Source: Prevotella sp. CAG:732
Lineage (GTDB): Bacteria > Bacteroidota > Bacteroidia > Bacteroidales > Bacteroidaceae
Length of the DNA: 44,462 bases
Direction of reading: 5' to 3'
Assembly (NCBI GenBank): GCA_000436035.1
Contig: FR893185.1
Span: 1 to 44,462 of the forward strand
A program made the position numbers and the translations under genes. Shown piece by piece: positions 31,691 to 40,345 of the stretch (position 1 is the stretch's first letter; every line of letters begins with the position of its first letter). Below the pieces are notes generated by a model. The model was not told where the DNA came from, did not search any database, and saw nothing but the letters and a program-made list of their open reading frames with translations.

Positions 31691-34600
31691 TTACTTAACT
31701 ACATACTTCTTGCCACCCTTGATATAAACACCCTTAGGAAGACCTGTCAAGTCGCCTGTAGTATTTACCAAAGTACCATCAAGACTATAAACAGGTGCAT
31801 CACTGCCTTCACCAGCGATAATCACCATTTCATCATCAATTGAAGTTGGCGTATCAATGAAGTCCTCACCAAAGAATGAAGATTGCTTTGCAGAAGATAC
31901 AGTGTAATCAAAGAATTCTTCGTAATCATTTTGACCATCACCACGAGTATTGGTCTGCACAACACACTTATTAGGCTTCCAAGTCATATCGTCAGATGTT
32001 AAGAACCAGAATTTAGTTTCTTTGCCATCACTAGCATATACATAGCTAAACTTAGGTACCTTGACCTCTGTCAATGCCTGAGTAGCAGTTTGTGTATCTG
32101 ACTGACTAGCAACCTGCGTATCGACATTTTCCAAATAGTTACCAACATAGCGATAAGGCACATTGTCAGGAGTGTCACTTTCACCAGTGTATTCGTTTTT
32201 ACCCATAACAACAGTTGGCGTAGGGTTACCAACAACAGGTTGGTAATTCTTTACGGCGAATACCGCATCCTCACCAGTCTTGGTTGGGTGAATCATATAA
32301 GATTCATGTGCATAGATGACAATTTCGTCATCAGTTGGCGCAGAAGCTTTCTCGTTGAAGTTCCAATAACCATCAGCATTCTTTGGCTCTGTCTTATGCT
32401 TATAAACATTCTGGGTGAAATAGAGTACAATACGATTTTTCTTTGTATTTCTATTTACTTGACGACACACTCTGTCAAACAGACAAACCTGCGTATCTTT
32501 ACCGAATGTTTCATCTACCATTGCCTTTGTCATATTGAAAGGCAAGCAGAGTGTCCACCATTCACCACCCTTAACATCTACAGGATACTCAGGCTCCTCT
32601 TCCGGCTTGTCATCCACAAAGGCATCTGCATTAGCAAGGACGAACTGGCGAGTACCCATGTGAGCAATCTTTTTAAGTTCATTCAAGTTTTGTTCACTTG
32701 TATCATATCCAGCATACTTTAGTGCAGCAATTTCTTCTGCAGACAAGTCGCAAGTAACAGGAGTTACGCCATCCCATTTAACGCTATGTGATGCTGTACA
32801 ATATGCTCTATTGAATTGAGAATGGCTAGGCCAAATATATTGCTCTCCCAAATATGTATCAGCATATCCCCATGTAACTTTCTTACAGGAATGGCAAAGA
32901 CCTGCATTAAGTATCTCATCCTTTTCTTCTGTACCGACTTTGTCTGTAGCTTCATCTGTACCAGTGTCAGTAGCAATAAACTTACCATCAGCAGTTCTAT
33001 GAGTCTTGTACACTCTAGTGATATCAGTATAGGTATCACGATTTTCATCACTCAACTCTTTAGGATAATGAAGCATACACAAGTAAACGCCATGACTTTT
33101 GTAATTTTCACGGTTAGCATAGCCAGAACTTGTGTCGTCACCTGTTATTTCCTCACCTTCCTTAGGTAATGGATCAAAGCCATTATTTCCATTCAATGTT
33201 TGCTGAGGGAAAGCTGTTCCCAAATCCTTAATACTAGTATCTAGTTTATATGATCCCAATGGCATTAAAGGTGCCTTTTCCCCATAGAAATACACATCCT
33301 GATATTGGCGGAAATAAAAGGCATAAGGACCTATATAAATCACACTAGCAGGAATTTCCAATACTTCCTCTGTATGTTTATTAGACAATGCAAATGCAGA
33401 ATTACCAATATATTTGAGTCCGGCATTGAACTTCAAATTGTAAATATGGCAATTAGCAAAAGCACAGTCATTGATAATCTTCAATGAAGATGGGAATTTA
33501 ACTGTCCCAAGTGTAGTTCCCAAAAAAGCACTATCGCCAATATTTTCCAAGCCTTCATTCAATTCGATGCTCTTGATATAATTGCAGTTTTGGAAAGCAT
33601 TCTTTCCAATAAGAGTCAAACCTTTTGGCAGGTTGACATTTTCCAACACGCTTTGTGCATTTTCATTTGAAAAAGCACCATCTGCTATTCGATCATATCC
33701 TTCAGGGATAGATACTGTCTTAATATAACGAGTAATATTAGACAACAATTGTGCTGGCAAAACCATCTTATTCTCATCATGCTTTGTACTTTCACCATAT
33801 ACACTTTTCAATTTTGTTTTAGGGAAAGTTATATCATTCAACGCAAGTTGATGACACTTGTAAGACTCGCCAGGTGATGGTATAAATATGTCAGCATTCA
33901 ACTCATTCAAAGTTGCCTCCCCAAGATCTAGCTTAGTAGTTGTGACATTTGTTGTAAACATACCATTAGATGTAGGATACAAAATTTCACGCACTACGTC
34001 AGCGTCAATCAACAAAGGATCAGAGCCGTTATTAACAAACTTAACTGTTGTGTAAGAGCTAACACCAACTTCTGTTTTTGCATTGTAATCATACACTGAT
34101 ACACCTTCCAATATCTTGCGTCTCAGAAGTTCTTTAAAAGAAATCTCTGTATTATCAGCTTGGACATAGTCAGTATGCTTATCAAAGAACGCATTGTTGT
34201 CTTTGATTGCAGCATAACTCGCAGTACCCTGATAGAAAACATCGCCAGATGTCCACTTATAATTAATTCCAGAAGTCAAACCCTTAAATGTTTTACCTCC
34301 ATCAGAAGACAAGAACAAAGACAACTTATCTTTAATCTGATAAGTAACTTTAGTATTGATAAAATCAGATTGCAATTCCGATACTTCAATAAGTTTTATG
34401 CCACTAGTCTGAAGATTATCAAAAGACACAGAAGAAGTAGGAACCTCTCCTGTAACTTCTACTACTTTTACGTATTTTTTACCATCAATTTCCGTATAGT
34501 TCCAATTACCTCCAAAAATTTCCTGATCCCAATTTACATTATCACTAACTTTATTACCTACAGTTACATTTTTATTATATGCATCTATAGTTGCCATATA

Positions 34601-35032
34601 AAGATTTGCCTTCTTATTATCCTTCCAGCTTCTTTTTACGTCAACATTGCCGAAATAAGGAGTATTCCAAGCTACAGGCTGATCTTTCCAAACCTCAGTA
34701 TATTTATATGTTGCATGATAATAAGTCTTACCAGCATTATATGAGTCACCTGCTACAACTGGCGTTTTGCCATCTGCATCGGTAAACACAAAACCTACAG
34801 CCTTGTCAGTGAATACCTTGGCTGACCGATCTGTAGTTGTGTACGAAGTTAAGTCACCTTGACCAGAAATGGTCAAAGTATTACCATCAGCCGTAAACTT
34901 CACCCAAGGCTGAGTTGCGCTACGAGCAGTAACTTCAGGGGCGTTACCACCAGCTGGGTCTTGTGCATAGATATTACCTCCGAACGAAACGGCGGAAAGC
35001 AACAATATGCTTGTAAATAGAACCTTTTTCAT
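31691..35032 (-). CDS. BspA-like leucine-rich repeat surface protein
   Basis: The 1113-residue protein has a signal peptide (MKKVLFTSILLLSAVSFGGNIYA) and a long beta-rich N-terminal region. Treponema-type LRR_5 repeats occupy about 435-580, for example IPEGYDRIADGAFSN, LPKGLTLIGKNAFQNC, LNEGLENIGDSAFLG, FPSSLKIINDCAFANC and AGLKYIGNSAF. A Cys- and Tyr-containing module follows (about 700-780, HSCKKVTWGYADTYLGEQY). The C-terminal tail, VYSLDGTLVNTTGDL followed by GLPKGVYIKGGKKYVVK, resembles the C-terminal secretion or anchoring domains of Prevotella surface proteins. BspA proteins bind fibrinogen, fibronectin or other cells; the specific partner here is unknown. The gene is AT-richer than its neighbours. 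Confidence 0.88.
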   Translation of the reverse strand: MKKVLFTSILLLSAVSFGGNIYAQDPAGGNAPEVTARSATQPWVKFTADGNTLTISGQGDLTSYTTTDRSAKVFTDKAVGFVFTDADGKTPVVAGDSYNAGKTYYHATYKYTEVWKDQPVAWNTPYFGNVDVKRSWKDNKKANLYMATIDAYNKNVTVGNKVSDNVNWDQEIFGGNWNYTEIDGKKYVKVVEVTGEVPTSSVSFDNLQTSGIKLIEVSELQSDFINTKVTYQIKDKLSLFLSSDGGKTFKGLTSGINYKWTSGDVFYQGTASYAAIKDNNAFFDKHTDYVQADNTEISFKELLRRKILEGVSVYDYNAKTEVGVSSYTTVKFVNNGSDPLLIDADVVREILYPTSNGMFTTNVTTTKLDLGEATLNELNADIFIPSPGESYKCHQLALNDITFPKTKLKSVYGESTKHDENKMVLPAQLLSNITRYIKTVSIPEGYDRIADGAFSNENAQSVLENVNLPKGLTLIGKNAFQNCNYIKSIELNEGLENIGDSAFLGTTLGTVKFPSSLKIINDCAFANCHIYNLKFNAGLKYIGNSAFALSNKHTEEVLEIPASVIYIGPYAFYFRQYQDVYFYGEKAPLMPLGSYKLDTSIKDLGTAFPQQTLNGNNGFDPLPKEGEEITGDDTSSGYANRENYKSHGVYLCMLHYPKELSDENRDTYTDITRVYKTHRTADGKFIATDTGTDEATDKVGTEEKDEILNAGLCHSCKKVTWGYADTYLGEQYIWPSHSQFNRAYCTASHSVKWDGVTPVTCDLSAEEIAALKYAGYDTSEQNLNELKKIAHMGTRQFVLANADAFVDDKPEEEPEYPVDVKGGEWWTLCLPFNMTKAMVDETFGKDTQVCLFDRVCRQVNRNTKKNRIVLYFTQNVYKHKTEPKNADGYWNFNEKASAPTDDEIVIYAHESYMIHPTKTGEDAVFAVKNYQPVVGNPTPTVVMGKNEYTGESDTPDNVPYRYVGNYLENVDTQVASQSDTQTATQALTEVKVPKFSYVYASDGKETKFWFLTSDDMTWKPNKCVVQTNTRGDGQNDYEEFFDYTVSSAKQSSFFGEDFIDTPTSIDDEMVIIAGEGSDAPVYSLDGTLVNTTGDLTGLPKGVYIKGGKKYVVK

Positions 35033-35158
35033 CTTTTACTTAAATTTTACTTAATACTTATATATTATATATATGTTTTAGAAATATGCTAGGTTTATAT
35101 TTTGCAAATCTTCACATTTGTGATGAGCAAAACGCTCAAAACTGTATTTTTACGACTG

Positions 35159-35166
35159 CAAAAGTA
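35159..35166 (-). promoter_or_regulatory. Possible -7 box of the BspA-like gene
   Basis: On the minus strand TACTTTTG matches TAnnTTTG. CTTG, one base off TTTG, lies 20 bases upstream (35187-35190). The leader would be about 125 bases. Confidence 0.45.
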
Positions 35167-35298
35167 GTAAATATGGCAATACGCTGCAAGAAATCGGCTA
35201 ATATTTTAATATATTTTAAAGATAAAATTAACGAGAAGTACACTAATGAAACATATCGTGCATAAAGAATGGGAGAGGAAACATACAATTCCTACAAG

Positions 35299-35339
35299 TA
35301 AAATACCCTCAAACCTATGTATGGTAAGAGGGTATTTTA
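35299..35339 (-). terminator. Terminator of the second AAA ATPase gene
   Basis: TAAAATACCCTC (35299-35310) and GAGGGTATTTTA (35328-35339) form a perfect 12-bp stem with a 17-base loop, 5 bases past the ATPase stop on the minus strand. Confidence 0.8.
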
Positions 35340-35343
35340 TTTT

Positions 35344-36765
35344 TCATTCCACAAACAAATCGTCCATCGTGGCTTGACTACTAACTATGCCACTATACTT
35401 GCCATTCTTCACTCCGTAGGTTGTGACAAATGTATTGGCAAGCGACTTGGTCGTCTTGGTGACACTACGGAAAAGAGACATGCGATTACGCAACTTCTCG
35501 CTATAAGCCTTGGTAATATCGAATGGTCCGGTAGAAAACTTCATCTCACATAAGTTTACCACCCTATCCCTACGGTCTATCACCAAATCAATCTGCCCCT
35601 TTTCTACTCCATCGCTTCCCATCCATGAAGAAGCCTCCGTCAGCATTCCACTGATGCCCAATGCTTTCTTTATTTGAGGAATATGAAGCATACAAACCTG
35701 TTCAAAAGCGTAACCCATCCAAGCTACTCGTTTAGGATTATCCAGCATATTGCTCCAAGCATGTTCGTCACCTCCAGCCTCATTTGCCATAAATGTATGG
35801 TAGAAAAGTGTAAACAAGTCTGTCAACTGATAGATGGCATCACGTTGTTTCTTTCCAAAACTATGATACTTACGAATAAAGTCACAGTTTTGCAGATTGG
35901 TCAAAGCATCACTCAGGGTGCCTCCCTTTGGAAGCTTCAATGCAGTCATGATTTCCTCACGTGACATTCCTCGACGCTTCTTTGCCAATAACTCCACCAC
36001 CTTATAATATTTAGGGTAGTCCTCAAACAGAGAGCGGAACACGAAACTGTATTCATCCTTCAGCATACCGGTCATGGAGAAAAGAAGACGATCCACATTC
36101 TGAGTTAAACTTTCATCCTCATGTAATTGGCTCAAATAATAAGGAATTCCACCGAAAATAGCATAACACTCTATGATGGTATAGCGCTCCCACTCTATCT
36201 GCTTGCTTCTGAGATATTGCTCTGTTTCTGCCAAAGTGAATGGCAACAGACGCATCGAACAAGTGAGACGATTATGCAAACCACCCTTTGCCCCTATTAA
36301 GTTCTTGATCATCCACGTCGCCGCCGAACCACATACATAAAACTTCAAATAGTCTTGTTGTGCTCCCCAGCTATTCCAAAAATAATCGAGTTCCTGCACA
36401 AACTTGGAACGAGGAGTATCTAGCCATGGCAACTCATCGAAGAAAATAGTAGCTGTTTTCTTTTTCAACCCTTCCAAATAGGTACGCAACATAGCAAAAG
36501 CCTCATGCCAATCGTGTGGGATTGCAACAAAGCCTTTCGACTTTGACTGAAGTTGCTCGGCAAAATTACGGAGTTGGTCTTTCATCGTTCCTTTATAAAG
36601 CCCCGTGATATAGAAATCAAAGTCGTCATGGAAGTACTGACGAATGAGGAATGTTTTACCCACACGTCTTCTTCCATACACTGCAACAAACTCAGCTTTG
36701 CCAGACGAAGAGCAAAGAGCCAGCTGTTTCATTTCTTGTTTTCTTCCGATAATTTCCTGTGCCAT
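35344..36765 (-). CDS. AAA ATPase, archaeal-type with DUF234 (PD-(D/E)XK-like) C-terminus
   Basis: The 473-residue protein starts MAQEIIGRKQEMKQLALCSS. Walker A is YGRRRVGKTFL (K37), Walker B is TIFFDELPWLDT and a sensor-like Asn/Ser region follows. The middle part has a winged-helix-like stretch (LLAKKRRGMSREEIMTALKLPKGGTLSDALTNLQNC). The C-terminal DUF234 domain contains KGQIDLVIDRRDRVVNLCEMKF, with the D and E-x-K of a PD-(D/E)XK fold. It belongs to the archaeal ATPase/DUF234 branch, distinct from the DUF4143 branch of the gene at 26488. The cellular role is not settled. It has its own -7 box, a terminator and two large inverted repeats upstream. Confidence 0.85.
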   Translation of the reverse strand: MAQEIIGRKQEMKQLALCSSSGKAEFVAVYGRRRVGKTFLIRQYFHDDFDFYITGLYKGTMKDQLRNFAEQLQSKSKGFVAIPHDWHEAFAMLRTYLEGLKKKTATIFFDELPWLDTPRSKFVQELDYFWNSWGAQQDYLKFYVCGSAATWMIKNLIGAKGGLHNRLTCSMRLLPFTLAETEQYLRSKQIEWERYTIIECYAIFGGIPYYLSQLHEDESLTQNVDRLLFSMTGMLKDEYSFVFRSLFEDYPKYYKVVELLAKKRRGMSREEIMTALKLPKGGTLSDALTNLQNCDFIRKYHSFGKKQRDAIYQLTDLFTLFYHTFMANEAGGDEHAWSNMLDNPKRVAWMGYAFEQVCMLHIPQIKKALGISGMLTEASSWMGSDGVEKGQIDLVIDRRDRVVNLCEMKFSTGPFDITKAYSEKLRNRMSLFRSVTKTTKSLANTFVTTYGVKNGKYSGIVSSQATMDDLFVE

Positions 36766-36791
36766 AACCGTTTATATTTCTTTTATGGTTG

Positions 36792-36799
36792 CAAAGTTA
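36792..36799 (-). promoter_or_regulatory. Possible -7 box of the second AAA ATPase gene
   Basis: On the minus strand TAACTTTG matches TAnnTTTG, 27 bases before the start. No -33 box is seen at the normal spacing. The large inverted repeats begin about 45 bases further upstream. Confidence 0.55.
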
Positions 36800-36841
36800 G
36801 GAAATTTATCCGACAAAAGCAACTTTTTCACAAATTATAAC

Positions 36842-36938
36842 TCGTCCCTAAGTACCTTTTTACACCCACTTAGGGACGACTTATAAAATTGAAGCCCATC
36901 CCTAAGTGGTATTTTACACCTACTTAGGGACGGGCTTC
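36842..36938 (-). repeat. Two large inverted repeats, 54 bp apart, upstream of the second AAA ATPase
   Basis: Unit A has 12-base arms 36842-36853 and 36868-36879; unit B has 17-base arms 36891-36907 and 36922-36938. Both have 14-base loops. The units share CCCTAAGT, TTTTACACC and ACTTAGGGACG at exactly 54-bp offset. Unit B has one mismatch that becomes G.U on the minus strand. Unit B also begins about 20 bases past the murF-alr stop, so it could help end that transcript, but duplication and sequence conservation in the loop suggest binding sites or an RNA element. Confidence 0.9.
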
Positions 36939-36958
36939 AAATATAAATCAACCTGATA

Positions 36959-39436
36959 TTAATCCTGATAATATACCCTCTTCACACGGTTACTGATGGT
37001 AGTCAGCACCTCGTAAGGAATGGTATCGAGGATGTCGCTCAATGTCTGGACTGGGAGGTTCTCACCGAAAATCTCGACGGAATCACCCTCATGGCAGTCG
37101 ATGCCAGTGACATCGATCATCGCTACATCCATACAGATGTTGCCCACATATTCCGCCTTCTGACCATTCACCAAGCAGTAAGCATGGCGATTGCCCAAGT
37201 GACGGTTCAAGCCATCGGCATAACCGATAGGGATGGCGGCTATGACACTGTCCTTATCCAAGATGGTCTTGCGAGAATAACCCACGCTCTCACCAGCCTT
37301 GATATTGTGCATCTGGAGGATGGTGGTCTTCAAGGTGCTCACGCAGTTGATGGTCTCGTTGTTGCGAGAGTTGATGCCGTAGAGACCGAGACCCAAGCGG
37401 CACATATCCAACTGGCGCTCTGGGAAGTGCTCGATACCTGCCGAATTGCAGATATGGCGTAATATCTTGTGGTCGAAGGCTGCCTGCAACTGCTTGCTGC
37501 CCTTGTCGAACAACTCAAACTGATGTGCAGAGAAGGCATCGAAGCTATCGTCATCGCTTCCCACGAAGTGAGAGAAGACGGAACGAGGGATGATGGCATT
37601 CTGATGCTTCAACTTGCCAATCAACTCCTCCATATCATTCTCTGGGTCGAAACCAAGACGGTGCATACCTGTATCCAACTTGATGTGAACAGGGAAGCCA
37701 GTGATACCCTCCTTCTCTGCTGCCTTAATCAAGGCATCGAGGATGCGGAAAGAATAAACCTCTGGCTCCAAGTCGTAATCAAACATGGTCTTGAAGGCAG
37801 TCATCTCTGGGTTCATAATCATAATGTTGCTGGTGATACCACTCTTGCGAAGGGTGACGCCCTCATCGGCAACAGCCACAGCCAAGTAATCGACACGATG
37901 GTCTTGCAAGGTCTTGGCAATCTCTACCGCTCCTGCGCCGTAACCATCTGCCTTGATCATACAAACCAACTTGGTCTCTGGCTTCATGAAAGAACGATAA
38001 TAGTTGAGGTTGGCTACCACGGCATTGAGGTTGACCTCCAAGGTCGTCTCGTGTACCTTCTTCACCAAAAGTTCGGTCAACTGGTCGAAACCAAACTGGC
38101 GAGCACCCTTCAAGAGGATAACCTCGTCGCGAAGGCTCTTGAACACCTCGCTATCGATAAACTCCTCCACATTGCGGAAGAAGAACTTTTCGGAAATCTG
38201 AATTTCATCGCTCTGCTCATAGAGCTGAGGACCCACGCCGATGAACTTGACGACGCCACGCTTGCGGCAAAGGTCGGACACCTCTTTATATAAGTCGGTT
38301 GGAGTCTCACCACTCTGGAAGATGTCGCTCAATATCAAGGTATGGCGACGCCCCTTGTGGTCGGGACGGCGGCTCATGAAATCGAGGGCAATATCAAGGG
38401 AATTGATGTCGGAGTTGTAACTATCATTGATCAAGGTACAACCATGCTGACCTTCCTTCACCTCCAATCGCATCGCCACTGGCTCCAAGAGAGACATTCG
38501 CTTATCCACATCCTCGGCAGAGAGACCGAGCTTACGAGAGACGACGGCACTGATGATGGAGTTGGTGACAGAAGCCTCATCAATGAAAGGAAGCGAATAG
38601 CTGTCTTCCTCACCTTTATATATATAGGTGACGATGGTGAGGTCGTTCTTCTTCTCGATGTTCTTGATGAAGAAAGGAGCCTCAGCATCCTTCTGCGACC
38701 AATAGAGTTTCTCGCCCTTATAGTCGTGGTACTCGCCCACCACCTTGCTTACTATCTCATCATCGCCATTATAGACGATGGTCTCAGCATCATGGAAGAG
38801 GATGATCTTCTCACGGCACTTCGCCTCCAAAGACTCGAAGTTTTCCTGATGGGCAGAACCCAAGTAAGTAAGCACGGCGATGGTAGGCTGGATGATGTCA
38901 CGAAGGGCAAGCATCTCGCCCGGCTGACTGATACCAGCCTCGAAGACACCCACATCGGTCTGCTCGTTCATCAACCAGACAGACAAAGGCACACCTATTT
39001 GGGAATTGTAGCTGCGTGGGCTGCGAGTGACAAACATGGATGGAGAGAGCAACTGGTAGAGCCACTCCTTGAGCATCGTCTTGCCATTGGAACCCGTGAT
39101 GCCGACAATAGGGATATTGAACTCATCACGATGACGCTCAGCCAAACGCTGCAAAGCCTCCAACGTGTTGACCACCTTGAGGAAGTTGGCCTCAGGATAG
39201 TCGGAGGCATAGCCCTTAGGCACATTAGTTACTACGAAATTTCTGACACCACGGCGATACAACTCTGGGATGTAGTTGTGACCGTCATTTCGCTCTGACT
39301 TGAGAGCGAAGAACAGAGTCTCCTCTGGGAAACAGAGCGAACGGCTATCGGTCAGGATGAAACCGATGTTCGTATCCTTGTCTCCATAGCGACGCGCACC
39401 TATCAGTGTGGTTACCTTTTCAATAGTATAAGTCAT
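36959..39436 (-). CDS. murF-alr: Bifunctional MurF ligase / alanine racemase
   Basis: This 825-residue fusion feeds peptidoglycan synthesis: Alr makes D-alanine and MurF adds D-Ala-D-Ala to the UDP-MurNAc tripeptide. The N-terminal half is MurF: ILTDSRSLCFPEETLFFALK, ATP loop VGITGSNGKTMLKEW (K119), the ENFESLEAKCREKI segment and LINDSYNSDINSLD. The C-terminal half is a PLP racemase: the PLP Lys is K495 in CMIKADGYGAGAVEIAKT, with HIKLDTGMHRLGF and the catalytic Tyr region GYSRKTILDKDSVIAAIPIGYADGLNR. The fusion is a known Bacteroidetes arrangement. Two genes upstream on the same strand (GSCFA protein and YfhO-like) may belong to the same operon, with a gap of 66 bases. Confidence 0.95.
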   Translation of the reverse strand: MTYTIEKVTTLIGARRYGDKDTNIGFILTDSRSLCFPEETLFFALKSERNDGHNYIPELYRRGVRNFVVTNVPKGYASDYPEANFLKVVNTLEALQRLAERHRDEFNIPIVGITGSNGKTMLKEWLYQLLSPSMFVTRSPRSYNSQIGVPLSVWLMNEQTDVGVFEAGISQPGEMLALRDIIQPTIAVLTYLGSAHQENFESLEAKCREKIILFHDAETIVYNGDDEIVSKVVGEYHDYKGEKLYWSQKDAEAPFFIKNIEKKNDLTIVTYIYKGEEDSYSLPFIDEASVTNSIISAVVSRKLGLSAEDVDKRMSLLEPVAMRLEVKEGQHGCTLINDSYNSDINSLDIALDFMSRRPDHKGRRHTLILSDIFQSGETPTDLYKEVSDLCRKRGVVKFIGVGPQLYEQSDEIQISEKFFFRNVEEFIDSEVFKSLRDEVILLKGARQFGFDQLTELLVKKVHETTLEVNLNAVVANLNYYRSFMKPETKLVCMIKADGYGAGAVEIAKTLQDHRVDYLAVAVADEGVTLRKSGITSNIMIMNPEMTAFKTMFDYDLEPEVYSFRILDALIKAAEKEGITGFPVHIKLDTGMHRLGFDPENDMEELIGKLKHQNAIIPRSVFSHFVGSDDDSFDAFSAHQFELFDKGSKQLQAAFDHKILRHICNSAGIEHFPERQLDMCRLGLGLYGINSRNNETINCVSTLKTTILQMHNIKAGESVGYSRKTILDKDSVIAAIPIGYADGLNRHLGNRHAYCLVNGQKAEYVGNICMDVAMIDVTGIDCHEGDSVEIFGENLPVQTLSDILDTIPYEVLTTISNRVKRVYYQD

Positions 39437-39502
39437 TATCTTAACTTTTAAAATATTCTATATATGATTCATCCTTGGGATGAAATGTCTCATCGAGAGT
39501 TT

Positions 39503-40345
39503 CTATGAGAGATGATACTTCTCCTCGAAAGCCTTCAGCCTCTCTTCCGTCTGCGCTTGGAAAAGCTTCGTCTCATCACTGTCGGGATGGAAAGGCTTGT
39601 GAGCGAGTGCCTCCTTGATGGGCTGCCATTCGGCGAGGAACTGTTCGGCAGTCTTGTCGAAGTAAGCCCCTCGGAACTTCTGCCAAATGTATTCCACCGC
39701 CTGGTCGCTCGGATGGAGCATATCTTCCTTGTAGAAACGATAGTCTCTCAGCTCATCATTCACAATCTCGTAGGCAGGGAAATAGCTCACCAGCTCTGGG
39801 AATCGCTGACAGAGAAGGTCGGCAGCCAAGAGAAGCGTAGCCTTGGAGAGTTGACTTTCATGGAATCCATACTTCGCATAGCGGATTGGACTCACCGTGA
39901 CGATGATGCGCTGGATGCCCACATCCACCAAAGCCCAAACAGCCTTGGAGAGTTCGACCACGCACTCACCTACCGTCAACTCCTTCTCCTCGAAGAGGCG
40001 TTGCGGACGCTTCTGGCAGTTATCCACCACCTCGCCTGTCTCCTTCAAGATATAGACATGGTTGGTGCCTAGCGTGAAGAAGGCGACATCGGGACGACGT
40101 TCCTCCTTCGGCAGATTCTCACCCTGGGTGAACGCATCACCCTTGAGGTATCGCTCCACCGAGTGGAAGACGCTCGTAGGATTATACATCACTCCGTAGG
40201 GATTGACGACTGCCCGGAAGCGATTCTCCACGAAACGCTTGCCCAAGTTGTCGGCAAAGCAACTGCCTACGAAGAGCATTCGATGGGAAGGCAACAATTT
40301 GATGGCGCCCTTCCCTACTTTCACTTCCGTTCTAAAATCCATCAT
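39503..40345 (-). CDS. GSCFA domain protein (SGNH-like hydrolase fold)
   Basis: The family is named for its motif, here FVGSCFADNLGKRF near the N-terminus. Other marks are NPYGVMYNPTSVFHSVERYL, TLGTNHVYILKETGEVVDNCQK, IVTVSPIRYAKYGFHESQLSKATLLLAADLL and the terminal HPSDQAVEYIWQKF, whose D/S and H positions recall the SGNH esterase catalytic blocks. A carbohydrate or lipid esterase role is possible but unproven. I choose the ATG ending at 40345, whose ATGA overlaps the TGA of the upstream YfhO-like gene and gives the usual start MMDFRTEV; an ATG at 40366 would add seven residues. Confidence 0.85.
   Translation of the reverse strand: MMDFRTEVKVGKGAIKLLPSHRMLFVGSCFADNLGKRFVENRFRAVVNPYGVMYNPTSVFHSVERYLKGDAFTQGENLPKEERRPDVAFFTLGTNHVYILKETGEVVDNCQKRPQRLFEEKELTVGECVVELSKAVWALVDVGIQRIIVTVSPIRYAKYGFHESQLSKATLLLAADLLCQRFPELVSYFPAYEIVNDELRDYRFYKEDMLHPSDQAVEYIWQKFRGAYFDKTAEQFLAEWQPIKEALAHKPFHPDSDETKLFQAQTEERLKAFEEKYHLS

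Larger units (their letters stand above)
35033..35343. other. Intergenic region upstream of the BspA-like gene
   Basis: No gene is seen. It holds a minus-strand -7 box (35159-35166), a long AT-rich leader with two short palindromes (TCACATTTGTGA near 35112-35123 and TGAGC-aaaac-GCTCA near 35124-35138), and the terminator of the second AAA ATPase gene (35299-35339). Confidence 0.6.

Noticed and set aside
36842..36938. Insertion sequence ends or transposon inverted repeats
   Set aside because: No transposase lies between or beside the arms, and the loops are only 14 bases. The two units are direct copies of one short element.
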